A stretch of DNA of 16,396 nt, from the NCBI GenBank assembly GCA_964478335.1, contig CAYZIC010000051.1, forward strand, positions 1-16,396, read 5' to 3'. Source of the stretch: CAYZIC01 sp964478335. Its GTDB lineage: Bacteria; Verrucomicrobiota; Kiritimatiellia; RFP12; DVOR01. Below are positions 15,858 to 16,396 of this stretch, piece by piece (within the stretch, counting starts at the first letter, position 1; every line of letters begins with the position of its first letter). A program made the position numbers and the translations under genes. The notes beneath the pieces were generated by a model. The model did no database searches and was not told the DNA's origin. It worked only from the letters and a program-made list of their open reading frames with translations.

Positions 15858-16396
15858 CTAGTAGGCCTCTGTAGCCTCGATGATCAGCGTTTCGACGAGC
15901 TTATCCATCGCCTGGATTACCTGATTATCAGCCAAACCATAAGGCGCAGTCCGCTTGCTCAACTTAGGCGCAGCAGCCCAGATGGAGCCCTTGTCATCTT
16001 GCCAAACAGCAATACGCAATGGCAACTCCATCGCAGCAGCAGGTACAGAGACCATCACAGGCGTCCCGACCTTGGCCGCGCCAAAGGTAATCACCTGGCT
16101 AGCAGGCATCTTCAAACCTGACGCCGCAGCATTAGCCTGATGATCCATTTCACTGATCACAGGAATCTTACGCGCAGCCAAGCTCAGCTTCAAGCGAGCC
16201 ACCGTTTCCTCGACAGAGCGCGTACTCTCGATCGTGAAAAAGGTCTCATCATTCACACCCGAAGCCAGCGCCGACCCAAACGTCGAGGCAATACGACGAG
16301 CGAGGTTACTGAAGTTGACCCCCTCCTTATTCGCCATCAACGTCACACAGACCAATTCATCTGCAGCAGTAAAGCGGCTCAAGAAACTTGTAAAGC
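15858..16396 (-). CDS. DUF302-family protein, 5' end outside the window
   Basis: At least 174 residues are visible, and the frame stays open to the window edge, so the true start is probably outside. The TTG at 16382 has no clear ribosome site. The segment FFTIESTRSVEETVARLKLSLA followed by KIPVISEMDHQANAAASGL, then ASQVITFGAAKVGTPVM and PLRIAVWQDD, is the DUF302 fold (two strand-helix units, often a homodimer). The family's function is unsettled; some members are periplasmic or bind small ligands. Residues before the domain (DELVCVTLMANKEGVNFSNLARRIAS) may belong to another domain or a second DUF302 copy. The gene ends at TAG 15858 and is followed by a strong hairpin. Confidence 0.75.
   Translation of the reverse strand, partial: FTSFLSRFTAADELVCVTLMANKEGVNFSNLARRIASTFGSALASGVNDETFFTIESTRSVEETVARLKLSLAARKIPVISEMDHQANAAASGLKMPASQVITFGAAKVGTPVMVSVPAAAMELPLRIAVWQDDKGSIWAAAPKLSKRTAPYGLADNQVIQAMDKLVETLIIEATEAY

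Overview
The window joins two regions that differ in composition. Bases 1 to about 4220 are AT-rich (about 40% GC by eye) and all their genes lie on the + strand. From about 4350 to the end the DNA is clearly GC-richer (about 55% by eye) and every gene lies on the - strand. The GC-rich part looks like the chromosome of a diderm bacterium, because it encodes a TonB-dependent outer-membrane receptor and secreted proteins with signal peptides. A Verrucomicrobiota host (Opitutae-like) is my best guess. It rests on the C-terminal DGISNLMKYALG-type calcium-loop module of the large protease, on BACON-like repeats, and on an intergenic region rich in short GC palindromes and 'cacagagg' style repeats. 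This is inference; no rRNA or other marker is present.

The AT-rich region (84-4220) is a compact five-gene cassette. It encodes an XRE-type DNA-binding protein fused to a PIN-like nuclease domain and ankyrin repeats, a radical SAM enzyme with a SPASM-like Cys-rich C-terminus, a P-loop kinase fused to a HAD phosphatase, a uracil-phosphoribosyltransferase-like protein, and a 27-residue Gly/Ser/Asn/Pro-rich peptide behind a near-perfect Shine-Dalgarno. The first four genes overlap end to start (8, 4 and 4 bp). The peptide follows 54 bp later, and a strong Rho-independent terminator closes the unit. It looks like a horizontally acquired locus in which radical and nucleotide/phosphoribosyl chemistry may act on a small peptide, with a built-in regulator or nuclease. 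I know of no characterised system with this set, and it is the best candidate here for an undescribed system.

The GC-rich region, read on the - strand from right to left, holds: a DUF302-family protein cut by the window edge; a small four-helix membrane protein of unknown function; a YigZ/IMPACT-family protein; an operon of LolD/MacB-type ABC ATPase, ten-helix FtsX-type permease and TonB-dependent receptor (10 bp and 2 bp gaps); an 800-bp non-coding region with an array of seven hairpins phased at 22 bp and other simple repeats; and a large secreted metzincin protease carrying two IdeS-like modules that both lack the catalytic cysteine. The ABC pair and the receptor probably act together in envelope transport of one substrate, possibly a siderophore-like compound. 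The secreted protease is transcribed toward the cassette and ends convergently with it.
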